Shown: one piece after another, positions 1-8,557 of the stretch
Layout of the letters: the number at the start of each line of letters is the position of its first letter
How positions within the stretch are numbered: the first letter of the stretch is position 1
Source: Runella limosa DSM 17973
GTDB taxonomy: Bacteria > Bacteroidota > Bacteroidia > Cytophagales > Spirosomataceae
Direction of reading: 5' to 3'
Length of the DNA stretch: 64,000 nucleotides
NCBI RefSeq assembly: GCF_000482465.1
Contig: NZ_KI519428.1
Coordinates: forward strand, 208,167-272,166
Made by a program: the position numbers and the translations under genes
The notes under the pieces: generated by a model
The model's database searches: none
What the model was told of the DNA's origin: nothing
Seen by the model: the letters and a program-made list of their open reading frames with translations, nothing else

Positions 1-15
1 ATGGTGGAAGTATGA

Positions 16-103
16 GGCTTTAGCCTTGACTGATGAACCCGAATTTGTCAAGGCTAAAGCCATATTTTGGAGTTTTTTTACGTTGCCCCAGCCTGAAGGC
101 TGG
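16..103. repeat. Two hairpin repeats upstream of madL
   Basis: Bases 16-30 and 47-61 form a perfect 15-bp inverted repeat around a 16-nt loop. Bases 88-103 form a second hairpin with 6-bp CCAGCC/GGCTGG arms. They lie before the first complete gene and could be the terminator of a gene left of the window or dispersed palindromic repeats. No coding sequence is evident in bases 1-158. Confidence 0.55.
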
Positions 104-158
104 AGTTACAGGAGATTTGCCATCCTGTTAACAATTAACAGATAACAAAAAAATACCC

Positions 159-527
159 ATGGTCATTTACGGCGTAGCCCTTCTTGCATTTTGTTACCTC
201 GTCGGACAAATTTTCGGCGAATACCTCGGTAGTTGGCTCGGCGTAGAGGCCAACGTGGGTGGCGTTGGTTTTGCCATGCTTTTGCTAATTGTGGTCAACA
301 GTTGGTTAGAAAAACAGGGGAAACTGGATTCGCTGACCCAATCGGGCATTCAATTTTGGAATCAAATGTACATTCCTATTATTGTCGCGATGGCCTCTAC
401 CCAAAACGTCAAACTCGCCGTTTCGAGTGGTGCAGTGGCGGTGTTGGCGGGAGCGTTACCCGTCCTTTTGTGCTACTTTACCATCCCATATTTAACCAAA
501 GCCTTTAAACCTTCAACGGAACAATAA
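159..527 (+). CDS. madL: Malonate transporter, MadL subunit
   Basis: Small hydrophobic protein of 122 aa with three to four predicted membrane segments and the layout of the MadL subunit of the two-component malonate carrier. MadL and MadM together import malonate across the inner membrane, probably with a cation. The next gene starts directly after this stop codon (527/528) and is a clear MadM, so the pair is co-transcribed. No malonate decarboxylase gene is visible nearby. The neighbours are acyl-CoA and aromatic catabolism genes, so the physiological substrate could be malonate or a related dicarboxylate. Identification rests on overall sequence character plus the adjacent MadM. Confidence 0.85.
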   Translation: MVIYGVALLAFCYLVGQIFGEYLGSWLGVEANVGGVGFAMLLLIVVNSWLEKQGKLDSLTQSGIQFWNQMYIPIIVAMASTQNVKLAVSSGAVAVLAGALPVLLCYFTIPYLTKAFKPSTEQ

Positions 528-1286
528 ATGGAAATCCTTCTCAAGTTTTTGGAAAAAAATGGGTTGGTTGTGGCGTTTTTGGTCGTAGGAATACTCATTA
601 TGGTCGCCGATCGAGTTTCAAAGCGGCTTTTATTCTCAAAAATCCCAACGCCTGCCGTGGCTATCATTTTTGGATTAGTGTTGGCCTACGTAGGTGGAGT
701 AATTACTGGTGGGGAAAAAGGCATTGCCGACGTAAAATTTTTGGCGGGAATGGGACAACTCGGCGGCTCCATGTTTCGCGACTTTGCGATTGTTTCCACC
801 GCATTTGGTGCAAGTATCTTGCTGATGCGTAAGTCGGGTTTGGTCGGAGCTATTTCGTTGATGATAGGCATCGTCGTTGCTTTTTTTGTGGGTTTGAGCG
901 TGGCCTGGGTCATGGGTTACCACGATGCCGTCAGCCTCACCACGATTGGAGCGGGTGCCTGTACGTACATCGTTGGTCCAGTGACGGGAGCGGCCATCGG
1001 AGCTAGTTCGGAGGTGATTGCGTTGAGCATTGCCACGGGTGTCGTAAAAGCGACAGTAGTGGCTATTGCCACGCCCTTGCTCGCCAAGCGAATTGGGTTA
1101 GACAATCCTCATGCCGCGATGGTCTTTGGTGGAATCATGGGAACAAACGCTGGTGTTATGGCTGGTTTAGCCGCCACTGACCCCAAATTGGTGCCTTACG
1201 GCGCACTGACCGCTACTTTTTATACGGGTCTAGGGTGTTTGCTGTGCCCTTCGGTTTTTTATTTAATTATTAGAACAATTGTATAG
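528..1286 (+). CDS. madM: Malonate transporter, MadM subunit
   Basis: Polytopic inner-membrane protein of 252 aa, the large subunit of the MadLM malonate transporter. It is almost entirely hydrophobic and contains Gly/Ala-rich membrane stretches, including GAGACTYIVGP near residue 145 and GGIMGTNAGVMAG near residue 200. Its start abuts madL and its end lies 4 bp before the thiolase start, so madL, madM and the thiolase gene are probably one transcript. Imported malonate could feed acyl-CoA metabolism with the thiolase and CoA-transferase of the locus; that link is inference. Confidence 0.88.
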   Translation: MEILLKFLEKNGLVVAFLVVGILIMVADRVSKRLLFSKIPTPAVAIIFGLVLAYVGGVITGGEKGIADVKFLAGMGQLGGSMFRDFAIVSTAFGASILLMRKSGLVGAISLMIGIVVAFFVGLSVAWVMGYHDAVSLTTIGAGACTYIVGPVTGAAIGASSEVIALSIATGVVKATVVAIATPLLAKRIGLDNPHAAMVFGGIMGTNAGVMAGLAATDPKLVPYGALTATFYTGLGCLLCPSVFYLIIRTIV

Positions 1287-1290
1287 TTAT

Positions 1291-2499
1291 ATGCAAGACG
1301 CATTTATCATAGATGCCATTCGTACACCGATTGGTAGTTTTGGCGGCAGTTTGTCGCCCGTAAGAGCGGATGATTTGGCCGCCCTCCCGATTATCGAATT
1401 ATTAAAACGTAATCCTTCCATTCCTGCTGAGGCAGTGGAAGATGTGATTTTGGGGTGTCATAACCAAGCGGGGGAGGACAACCGAAACGTCGCACGGATG
1501 GCGTTGTTGCTGGCGGGACTTCCCTATACCGTGCCTGGGGAGACGGTGAATCGTCTATGTTCTTCGGGAATGTCGGCGGTGATTCATGCCAATCGAGCCA
1601 TCAAGGCGGGAGACGGTGATGTGTTTATCGCAGGAGGTGTAGAGCACATGACGCGCGGGCCGTGGGTCATTTCAAAGACCTCAAAGCCATTTGGGAACGA
1701 TGCTCAGATGTTTGATTCGAGTTTTGGCTGGCGCTTTGTGAACCCCAAAATGCACAAATTGTACGGAACCGATGCCATGGGCGTAACGGCAGAAAACTTG
1801 GCGGAAATGTACAATATCAGCCGAGAAGACCAAGACTTGTTTGCGTATCGTTCGCAGCAAAAAGCGTTTGCTGCGCAGCAAAATGGGATTTTAGCCGAAG
1901 AAATCATTCCCGTCGAAATGACCGACCGAAAAGGCAATGTGACGGTTTTTGAAAAAGATGAATTTGTAAAGCCAAGTACGTCGTTGGAAGGATTGGCCAA
2001 GCTAAAACCTGCCTTCAAAAAAGAAGGTGGAACGGTCACGGCGGGTAATGCTTCAGGCTTAAACGACGGTGCAGCGGCGATGTTTATTGCCTCAGAAGAG
2101 GCAGTAAAACGGTATAATTTAATTCCTAAAGCCCGAATTGTAAGTTCGGCAGTAGTGGGAGTCGAGCCTCGAATTATGGGAATTGGCCCTGTAGGTGCTT
2201 CCCAAAAAGCACTCCAAAAAGCAGGCTTGAGTCTTCATGATATGGCCGTCATTGAGTTTAACGAAGCGTTTTCGGCCCAGTGTTTGGCCGTTTCTCGCAA
2301 CCTAGGTTTAGCCGATGACGATGCCCGTATCAATCCAAACAGTGGAGCGATTGCGTTGGGTCATCCCCTCGGTATGTCAGGTGCGCGTATTGTGCAAGCG
2401 GCTGTCAATCAGCTTGTTCGTTCGCAACAACGTTATGCCCTTGCTTCGATGTGTGTAGGCGTAGGAATGGGGTACGCGGTTGTGATTGAGCGGGTGTAG
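1291..2499 (+). CDS. Thiolase (acetyl-CoA acyltransferase, 3-oxoadipyl-CoA thiolase-like)
   Basis: Thiolase-superfamily enzyme of 402 aa, the normal length. The acyl-accepting cysteine is Cys90 in NRLCSSGM, the C-terminal catalytic pair is His358 in [11 protein letters not shown] and Cys388 in CVGVGMG, and the NEAF motif is present. It would cleave a 3-oxoacyl-CoA to acetyl-CoA and a shortened acyl-CoA. The ATG at 1291 fits the family start ([13 protein letters not shown]); a TTG at 1279 would overlap madM and is less likely. With a CoA-transferase and an aromatic monooxygenase in the locus, a beta-ketoadipate-type role is plausible, but the sequence does not separate it from a general degradative thiolase. 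Confidence 0.88.
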   Translation: MQDAFIIDAIRTPIGSFGGSLSPVRADDLAALPIIELLKRNPSIPAEAVEDVILGCHNQAGEDNRNVARMALLLAGLPYTVPGETVNRLCSSGMSAVIHANRAIKAGDGDVFIAGGVEHMTRGPWVISKTSKPFGNDAQMFDSSFGWRFVNPKMHKLYGTDAMGVTAENLAEMYNISREDQDLFAYRSQQKAFAAQQNGILAEEIIPVEMTDRKGNVTVFEKDEFVKPSTSLEGLAKLKPAFKKEGGTVTAGNASGLNDGAAAMFIASEEAVKRYNLIPKARIVSSAVVGVEPRIMGIGPVGASQKALQKAGLSLHDMAVIEFNEAFSAQCLAVSRNLGLADDDARINPNSGAIALGHPLGMSGARIVQAAVNQLVRSQQRYALASMCVGVGMGYAVVIERV

Positions 2500-2566
2500 G
2501 GGAATGGCTAATTTGGTGATTTGATTGATTCTGCATAAAATAAGACGAATTTCGCCTATCCATTTT

Positions 2567-2671
2567 TTGACTAATTGTTGGAAATTTGCACTATTCCAAT
2601 AATTAGTCAATTTTGGTTTAAATAAACCTATGAGGTTTGAAAATTAAAAGAGTACAAAACCTCATAGGTTT
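2567..2671. repeat. Two intergenic palindromes
   Basis: Bases 2567-2583 and 2594-2610 form a 17-bp inverted repeat with one mismatch. Bases 2624-2638 and 2657-2671 form a perfect 15-bp inverted repeat of the AAACCTATGAGGTTT type, which I recognise as a common dispersed hairpin in Bacteroidota. They separate the thiolase gene from the MFS gene and may act as terminators. Confidence 0.65.
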
Positions 2672-2685
2672 GCAACCCCTTCTTC

Positions 2686-3885
2686 ATGACAAAAAAACAA
2701 GAACAACAAATCATATTACTTCTAGGAGCCTTGCAAGGTATCGGGCCATTTTCGACCGATATGTACTTGGCTGCATTTCCCACCATTGCCCAAGAATTGA
2801 ACGTAACTATCGCCGAAGTGGCCTATTCGATGAGTAGCTATTTTGTGGGGATTTGTTTGGGACAGCTTCTCAATGGCCCGCTAGTAGATCGTTTTGGACG
2901 TAAAAATCCCCTGCTCATCATGCTGGGGCTGTACATCATTGCGAGTATTGGCTGTTCGATGGTCAATTCCGTGGAAGGGTTAATCCTACTTCGATTTTTT
3001 CAGGCCATCGGAGGAAGCATGGGAATGGTCGCCAACCGCGCCATTGTTCGCGACGTTTTTCCTGCCAATCGTTTGGCTCAAGTATTTTCAACCATGACCT
3101 TGGTGATGGGCATTGCCCCCATCATTGCTCCCTCAGTAGGTGGTTTTGTGGTGATAGGTATGGGCTGGAGAGCCATTTTCTGGGTGTTGGCGGCTTTTGC
3201 TAGTCTTATTTTGGTGTTGGTTTATTTCTATTTACCCGAGTCGAGGGGAAAAGACCGAAGCGTATCACTGAAACCTAAAGCCGTACTCACTGATTTTTAT
3301 TCGATTATCCAAAACCGCGCCTTTATCGGTTTTACCATCGTAGCCGCCATGAATACGGCGGGGATTTTTGCCTTTATTGCCAATGCCCCTTTTGTCTATA
3401 TGAAACTCCTTGGCCTCGACGAGCGAACTTTTGGCTGGGTATTTGGTCTCAATGCCGCCTCTTTTGTTGTCGGAAGCCAGTTAAATAGGTGGTTGTTAAA
3501 ATACCATTCAAGCGAGACCATCGCGCTGAGGGGTTTACTCGTCCAAGCTGTTATGGGCATTGGATTGGTATTGGTGGTAGCTTTTCAATACCTCTCCTTA
3601 GGGAGTTTGATGGCCCTCGTTGCGGTGTACACGTTTTGTTTGGGAATGATTGGGGCCAATGCGATGGCCTTAGCTATTCGCCCTTTTTCTAAAAATGTAG
3701 GCTCTGCTACGGCATTACTAGGCAGTTTTCAGATGGGTGCGGGGGCTGTGGCTTCTGCTATTTGTAGTTATTTTGACAACGGAACTGCCATGCCTATGGT
3801 AGGCGTCATGGCAGGGGTGGCATTCATAGGGTTGTTGGGGTTATGGTTTGGTGCTAATCATATTCAACCATATTTTAAAGATTAA
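2686..3885 (+). CDS. MFS transporter, Bcr/CflA-like (DHA1) family
   Basis: Major facilitator of 399 aa with twelve predicted membrane segments. The loop after helix 2 carries the MFS signature DRFGRKNP near residue 68, and the N-terminal helix has the GPFSTDMYLAAFP pattern typical of Bcr/CflA drug:H+ antiporters. It would export small molecules across the inner membrane. It ends 3 bp before the FAD monooxygenase gene, so the two are co-transcribed; the carrier may handle the monooxygenase substrate or product. Direction and substrate cannot be read from sequence. Confidence 0.85.
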   Translation: MTKKQEQQIILLLGALQGIGPFSTDMYLAAFPTIAQELNVTIAEVAYSMSSYFVGICLGQLLNGPLVDRFGRKNPLLIMLGLYIIASIGCSMVNSVEGLILLRFFQAIGGSMGMVANRAIVRDVFPANRLAQVFSTMTLVMGIAPIIAPSVGGFVVIGMGWRAIFWVLAAFASLILVLVYFYLPESRGKDRSVSLKPKAVLTDFYSIIQNRAFIGFTIVAAMNTAGIFAFIANAPFVYMKLLGLDERTFGWVFGLNAASFVVGSQLNRWLLKYHSSETIALRGLLVQAVMGIGLVLVVAFQYLSLGSLMALVAVYTFCLGMIGANAMALAIRPFSKNVGSATALLGSFQMGAGAVASAICSYFDNGTAMPMVGVMAGVAFIGLLGLWFGANHIQPYFKD

Positions 3886-3888
3886 ACC

Positions 3889-5124
3889 ATGAAAATTATA
3901 ATAATCGGCGGAGGAATTGGAGGACTTACCACTGCCCTGCGCTTTCACCAAGCTGGTTTTGAAGTAAAGGTTTTTGAATCGGTCAAAGAAGTAAAACCAC
4001 TAGGTGTAGGAATCAATACGCTCCCACATTCGGTGAGGGTACTTACCAACCTTGGCCTCCAAGGTATTTTGGCAAAAAATGCGATTGAAACCACTGATTT
4101 GGTCTATTTCAATAAGTTTGGGCAACAGTTTTGGACGGAACCTCGTGGACGATTTGCGGGGTACAAATGGCCTCAGTTTTCTATTCACCGAGGCACGTTA
4201 CAAATGATTTTGTGGGAAGAAGCCAAGCGAGTACTTGGAGAAGAACGCCTAATTGCTAATCACCACTTGGCGCGCTTTGAGCAAGATGAAACGGGTGTAA
4301 CTGCGTATTTTACCAATCGAGAAACGGGCGAAAATAGCAGAGTGGAAACGGGTGAGTTACTCATTGGCGCGGATGGAATTAACTCGGTGGTACGCCAACA
4401 ACTGTATCCCAACGAAGGGCCTCCTGTCTATTCCGAAAATGTACTTTATCGTGGTACAACGCGCATGAAGCCCTTTTTGAACGGGAGCTCGATGGCGATG
4501 ATTGGGAGTATGCAGCAAAAAATGGTGGTGTATCCCATCGACCCCACGCCCGATGCAGATGGGAATTACCTCATCAACTGGGTAGGTAATTTGAAAGAAG
4601 GTAAGTCGAGATTGACGGCCCGCGACTGGAACCGCGAAGCAGATAAAGCTAGGTTGGTAGATATCTACAAAGAATGGACGTTTGATTGGTTGGATGTTCC
4701 CGCCATGATTAACGGAGCCAAAGCCGTCTATGAGTTCCCGATGTCGGACCGTGACCCGCTCGACCGCTGGACGTTTGGGCGAGTAACGCTTTTGGGAGAT
4801 GCGGCCCACCCCATGTATCCGATTGGTTCCAACGGGGCATCGCAGGCGATTCTTGATGCAGACTATTTGGCAGAATGTCTGTTAACTTCAGAAAACGTAG
4901 TTGACGCGTTGGAAGCCTACGATAAAGAACGGGTTCCTGCGGCGGCTAAAGTAGTCCTTCAAAACCGAGCGAAAGGCCCCGATCAAATCATGGACATGAT
5001 GGAAGAACGTTTTCCACAAGGGTTTACGCCAGATGAAATTCCCCACGAAGAATTGGCAAACGTGATGGATCATTATAAAAAAATTGCGGGCTTTGATGTG
5101 CAGACGCTTAACCAAAAGAAGTAA
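3889..5124 (+). CDS. FAD-dependent monooxygenase, PhzS/salicylate hydroxylase-like
   Basis: Group A flavoprotein monooxygenase of 411 aa. It has the N-terminal dinucleotide-binding motif GGGIGGL (residues 7-13), the GADG motif near residue 160 and the FAD-ribityl motif LLGDAAHPMYP near residue 300. NAD(P)H-reduced FAD would hydroxylate an aromatic substrate. The stretches PLGVGIN and YPIGSNGASQAI resemble the phenazine monooxygenase PhzS more than 4-hydroxybenzoate hydroxylase. It lies between an MFS carrier and a DUF3237 gene in an apparent aromatic catabolic locus. Substrate unknown. Confidence 0.85.
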   Translation: MKIIIIGGGIGGLTTALRFHQAGFEVKVFESVKEVKPLGVGINTLPHSVRVLTNLGLQGILAKNAIETTDLVYFNKFGQQFWTEPRGRFAGYKWPQFSIHRGTLQMILWEEAKRVLGEERLIANHHLARFEQDETGVTAYFTNRETGENSRVETGELLIGADGINSVVRQQLYPNEGPPVYSENVLYRGTTRMKPFLNGSSMAMIGSMQQKMVVYPIDPTPDADGNYLINWVGNLKEGKSRLTARDWNREADKARLVDIYKEWTFDWLDVPAMINGAKAVYEFPMSDRDPLDRWTFGRVTLLGDAAHPMYPIGSNGASQAILDADYLAECLLTSENVVDALEAYDKERVPAAAKVVLQNRAKGPDQIMDMMEERFPQGFTPDEIPHEELANVMDHYKKIAGFDVQTLNQKK

Positions 5125-5176
5125 ATGAACCGTAAAACGGCAAAACCCATAAATTTAAAACTGAAAAAGTGAATGA

Positions 5177-5665
5177 ATGGAGACCACGAGGGTGACTTTA
5201 AATAAGAAATCAATGATGGAATTAGAGTTTGCATTTGAATTAAGCGTAGAGGTATCGGCCATTCAAGTGATGGGTGATACGCACCGTGGTAACAGACGTA
5301 TGATTCCAATTACGGGAGGTACGTTTGAAGGGCCTGAAATCAAAGGTAACGTACAAGCAGGGGGCTACGATTGGCAAGTAATTCGCCCCGACGGAGTGGC
5401 AGAATTGGACGCTCGTTATGTATTAATAACCGAAGATGGAGCCTTGATAACCATTGTCAATCAAGGGCTTCGGCGCGGCCCTGCCGAGGTGATGAAACGA
5501 CTGTCCGAAGGCAAAGAGGTAGATCCGTCGGAGTATTATTTTCGCTCGATTCCTATTTTTGAAACCGCCGATCCTAAGTATGCGTGGTTGAGCCAATCGG
5601 TGTTTGTAGCGACGGGGATTCGTAAGCCCGATAAAGTACTGATTCAGGTGTATAAAATAAACTAA
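5177..5665 (+). CDS. DUF3237 domain protein
   Basis: Protein of up to 162 aa that matches DUF3237 (UPF0311) in length and pattern: an ELEFAFELSVEV-type start, a GGTFEGPEIKG stretch, then DWQ, the ARY(V/A)L strand and a YYFRS(I/T)P segment near the C-terminus. The family is a small beta-barrel often encoded beside aromatic or steroid degradation genes; its biochemical role is not established. The true start may be one of the two ATGs at 5213/5216, because family members usually begin at the MELEF equivalent. It follows the monooxygenase gene by 52 bp. Confidence 0.75.
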   Translation: METTRVTLNKKSMMELEFAFELSVEVSAIQVMGDTHRGNRRMIPITGGTFEGPEIKGNVQAGGYDWQVIRPDGVAELDARYVLITEDGALITIVNQGLRRGPAEVMKRLSEGKEVDPSEYYFRSIPIFETADPKYAWLSQSVFVATGIRKPDKVLIQVYKIN

Positions 5666-5701
5666 AGCCATTCGTGGGTCGTTTTACAAGCAATGGTATC
5701 A

Positions 5702-5760
5702 GTCTGACTACCGTCTGACCGTGAGCTAAGGCAGGGGACAGGGTCAGACGATAGTCAGAC
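5702..5760. repeat. Inverted repeat before CoA-transferase gene
   Basis: Arms 5702-5720 and 5742-5760 are 19 bp with one mismatch (core GTCTGACTAYCGTCTGACC), giving a strong hairpin 47 bp upstream of the CoA-transferase start. It could be a dispersed repeat, a terminator after the DUF3237 gene, or an mRNA stem in the leader. Confidence 0.65.
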
Positions 5761-5807
5761 CCGACAGACCCGATTGGATCCAGAAACAGATTAACAGAGG
5801 ATAAACA

Positions 5808-7226
5808 ATGATAAATAAAGTAGTAAGTGGCGCGGCTGAGGCCGTGGCCGATATAGAAGATGGAGCCGTGCTGATGCTAGGAGGATTTGGACTTTGTGGA
5901 ATTCCCCAAAACTGCATTTCGGCCTTGGTGGCGAAAGGAGTCAAAGAGTTAACGTGCATTTCTAACAACGCAGGTGTCGATACCTTTGGGATAGGATTAA
6001 TGCTCCAACAGCGGCAAGTTAAAAAAATGATTTCGTCGTATGTGGGTGAAAATAAGGAGTTTGAGCGACAGCTGCTTTCGGGAGAGTTAGAAGTTGAACT
6101 CATTCCGCAGGGAACATTGGCCGAACGAGTACGAGCTGGAGGAGCAGGGATTCCCGCGTTTTTTACACCTGCGGGGGTTGGTACCGAAGTAGCAGAAGGA
6201 AAGGAGGTTAGAGAGTTTAACGGAAAAAAATACTTGCTGGAATCGTGGCTGCGCGCTGACTTTTCGATTGTAAAGGCTTGGAAAGGAGATACGTCTGGCA
6301 ACTTAGTGTTTCGCGGTACGGCGCGTAACTTCAACCCAATGATGGCCGCAGCGGGTAAAATCTGTATTGCCGAAGTGGAAGAATTAGTTCCTGCGGGCAC
6401 CCTCGACCCCAACGAAATTCACGTACCAGGCATCTACGTTCAGCGTATTTTTGAAGGAAAAGATTACGAAAAACGCATTGAGCAGCGGACGGTAAGTACT
6501 TCAGTTTCTGAAAAAGAAACAAATACCCCCTCCCTACAGGGCGGTCCGCCGATGCAGAGGGCAGGGGTGGGGCTCGACAAATTCGGTATCGCCAAGCGCA
6601 TTGCTAAAGAACTCCGCGACGGTTATTACGTCAACCTCGGTATTGGCATTCCTACCTTAGTCGCCAATTATATCCCCGAAGGCATCAACGTAGTGCTTCA
6701 GTCAGAAAATGGCTTGTTGGGTATTGGGCCGTTCCCGACCGAAGAAAACGTGGATGCGGATCTCATCAACGCAGGTAAACAAACCGTGACGATGCAAGAG
6801 GGTTCGTCGTTGTTCAGTTCAGCCGAGAGTTTTGCCATGATTCGCGGCGAGCACGTGGACTTGACAATTTTGGGTGCGATGGAAGTGGCTGAAAACGGAG
6901 ACATCGCCAATTGGAAAATCCCTGGTAAGATGGTGAAAGGCATGGGCGGCGCGATGGACTTGGTGGCTTCGGCCAAAAACATTATTGTAGCCATGCAGCA
7001 CGTCAACAAAGCGGGTGAGTCTAAACTCCTAAAACGTTGCACGTTGCCGCTGACGGGCATTGGCTGTGTCAAAAAAATCGTGACCGAATTGGGGGTATTT
7101 GAGGTAGTACCCGAAGGAGGCTTCAAATTATTGGAAATTGCCCCAGGCATTACCATCGAATATGTTCAGTCGGTGACAGAAGGAAAACTGATTGTGGAAG
7201 GCGACGTGCCTGTGATTGAAGTATAA
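5808..7226 (+). CDS. Fused 3-oxoacid CoA-transferase (A+B subunits)
   Basis: Single 472-aa reading frame joining both subunits of a class I CoA-transferase of the succinyl-CoA:3-oxoacid type. The alpha part covers roughly residues 1-230 (GGFGLCGIPQN motif near 25). The beta part begins near residue 256 (LDKFGIAKRIAKEL) and has the catalytic glutamate Glu300 in SENGLLG. It moves CoA from a donor such as succinyl-CoA to a 3-oxoacid (acetoacetate or 3-oxoadipate), the step before the thiolase at 1291. In bacteria these are usually two genes. Here the joint (about residues 239-255) is encoded by a palindromic repeat, and an internal in-frame ATG at 6552 could also start the beta part separately. 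Confidence 0.9.
   Translation: MINKVVSGAAEAVADIEDGAVLMLGGFGLCGIPQNCISALVAKGVKELTCISNNAGVDTFGIGLMLQQRQVKKMISSYVGENKEFERQLLSGELEVELIPQGTLAERVRAGGAGIPAFFTPAGVGTEVAEGKEVREFNGKKYLLESWLRADFSIVKAWKGDTSGNLVFRGTARNFNPMMAAAGKICIAEVEELVPAGTLDPNEIHVPGIYVQRIFEGKDYEKRIEQRTVSTSVSEKETNTPSLQGGPPMQRAGVGLDKFGIAKRIAKELRDGYYVNLGIGIPTLVANYIPEGINVVLQSENGLLGIGPFPTEENVDADLINAGKQTVTMQEGSSLFSSAESFAMIRGEHVDLTILGAMEVAENGDIANWKIPGKMVKGMGGAMDLVASAKNIIVAMQHVNKAGESKLLKRCTLPLTGIGCVKKIVTELGVFEVVPEGGFKLLEIAPGITIEYVQSVTEGKLIVEGDVPVIEV
6521..6575. repeat. Palindromic repeat forming in-frame linker
   Basis: This stretch (AAATACCCCC, then CAGGGCGGTCCGCCGATG, then a G-rich arm) matches the start of the repeats upstream of the genes at 32576 and 35925, which read AAATACCCCC, CAGGGCGGTTCGCCGCTGAGAGG. 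Here it lies inside the CoA-transferase frame without a stop codon, between the two subunit domains. Confidence 0.7.
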
Positions 7227-7281
7227 CCTCAATTCACTCCCCGATACTCCAACGGACTTACCCCTACTTTTTGCTTGAAAA
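7224..7281. repeat. Direct repeat, copy of the AraC gene 3' end (left)
   Basis: Starts at the stop codon of the CoA-transferase gene and matches 8553-8610 with three mismatches over 58 bp. Read on the minus strand it encodes the same last 17 residues and stop codon as the AraC regulator at 8558-9445 (FKQKVGVSPLEYRGVN); both mismatches in the coding part are synonymous. It therefore looks like a gene 3' end left on the far side of the ATPase gene. Confidence 0.85.
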
Positions 7282-7311
7282 TGGGAGTATTTTAATACGA
7301 ATCTGCAAATG

Positions 7312-7368
7312 TTTTCATTATACTGAAAATTTATTTACTTTTACAGTAAGATTTCAGTATAATGAAAA
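7312..7368. repeat. 17-bp perfect inverted repeat over the ATPase start codon
   Basis: Arms 7312-7328 and 7352-7368 are perfect complements (TTTTCATTATACTGAAA) with a 23-nt spacer. The right arm contains the ATPase start codon (7362-7364). It could be an autoregulatory operator, a translation-controlling hairpin, or an end of a mobile unit. Confidence 0.85.
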
Positions 7369-8555
7369 TACTTAGACGAGAAAAATATCTTCAGCAAATT
7401 AGACCCTATATCAACAAGCCGCTTATCAAGGTATTGCTAGGACAGCGGCGGGTAGGTAAAAGTTTTCTGCTACAAATGATTGCCGACGAACTCTCCGCTA
7501 AAGGTGTGCAGGTAATCTATATTGACAAAGAAAACTATGAGTTTGATAACATTATCGACTATCAATCGCTCAACGATTACATTATAGCCAACACAACCCA
7601 ATCAAGCGTAGCTATTATTATTGATGAAGTACAAGAAATAAAAGAGTTTGAGAAGTCGCTACGTAATTTCTACAAAAAGCCCAATTTCGATATTTACGTC
7701 ACGGGAAGCAATGCTAATCTACTTTCGGGCGAATTGGCTACCTTGCTCAGTGGGCGCCTCATCGAAGTAGAAGTATTCCCGCTGGATTATCGAGAGTTTT
7801 TAGAGCTTAATGAAGCCGAAAATAATGAACCTAATTTTCAAAAATTCTTGCAATTTGGTGGATTAGCGGGCCTTTCAATACTACCAGACGACGACAGAAT
7901 AAAGCGCGAATATTTGCAAAATATCTACAATTCGATTTTGTACAGAGACATTATTAAGCGCAATCAGATACGAAACGTCGCTTTTTTAGAGAACTTGGTC
8001 AATTACATCGCCGACAACGTAGGTAGTCAGCTTTCTGCCAAAAAAATCAGTGATTATCTCAAGTCACAACAAATACAAATATCGATCAACACGGTGATTG
8101 ATTACCTCAAGTTTCTGGTCGATGCGTTTATTGTGCGTAAGGTAAAACGACAAGATATAAATGGTAAGCGAATCTTTGAAGTGGGCGAAAAATACTATTT
8201 TGAGGACATTGGTATTAGGAATAATATCGTTGGATTCTCCCCAAAAGATATTCAGAAGGTATATGAAAATGTAGTATTTAATCACTTAAAATCATGTGGT
8301 TATGATGTAAAAACGGGCGCGTGGGCTGACAAAGAGGTAGATTTTATTGCCACTAAAAACCAAGAAATAACCTATTTTCAAGTGGCGTACTTGCTTCATG
8401 AACAAGCGACTATCGACCGAGAATTTGGCAATCTACTGCTTATCAACGATAACTACCCGAAATACGTTATTAGTCAAAATAGCTTTGCTACGACCAATAC
8501 GTACAAAGGCATTCATCACCTCACGTTGCAGCAGTTTTTATTCGACTTTCGTTAA
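7362..8555 (+). CDS. AAA ATPase with DUF4143 domain
   Basis: Protein of 397 aa of the AAA_14/DUF4143 family. The N-terminal ATPase has Walker A GQRRVGKS (residues 27-34), Walker B IIIDEVQE near residue 88 and a sensor-like TGSNA near 115. A helical middle with a RDIIKRN segment and a C-terminal nuclease-like fold follow (KEVDFIA near residue 325, then FQVAY, with QVA in place of a canonical ExK). The family is widespread in bacteria and archaea, usually as lone genes, and its role is unknown. The gene is AT-rich compared with its neighbours, has its own palindromic leader and lies between direct repeats, which suggests insertion. Confidence 0.88.
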   Translation: MKILRREKYLQQIRPYINKPLIKVLLGQRRVGKSFLLQMIADELSAKGVQVIYIDKENYEFDNIIDYQSLNDYIIANTTQSSVAIIIDEVQEIKEFEKSLRNFYKKPNFDIYVTGSNANLLSGELATLLSGRLIEVEVFPLDYREFLELNEAENNEPNFQKFLQFGGLAGLSILPDDDRIKREYLQNIYNSILYRDIIKRNQIRNVAFLENLVNYIADNVGSQLSAKKISDYLKSQQIQISINTVIDYLKFLVDAFIVRKVKRQDINGKRIFEVGEKYYFEDIGIRNNIVGFSPKDIQKVYENVVFNHLKSCGYDVKTGAWADKEVDFIATKNQEITYFQVAYLLHEQATIDREFGNLLLINDNYPKYVISQNSFATTNTYKGIHHLTLQQFLFDFR

Positions 8556-8557
8556 TC

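Noticed and set aside
4357-4809. Open frame of 150 codons antisense to the FAD monooxygenase gene
   Set aside because: The plus strand has all flavoprotein motifs in this interval, and the antisense product shows no recognisable fold.
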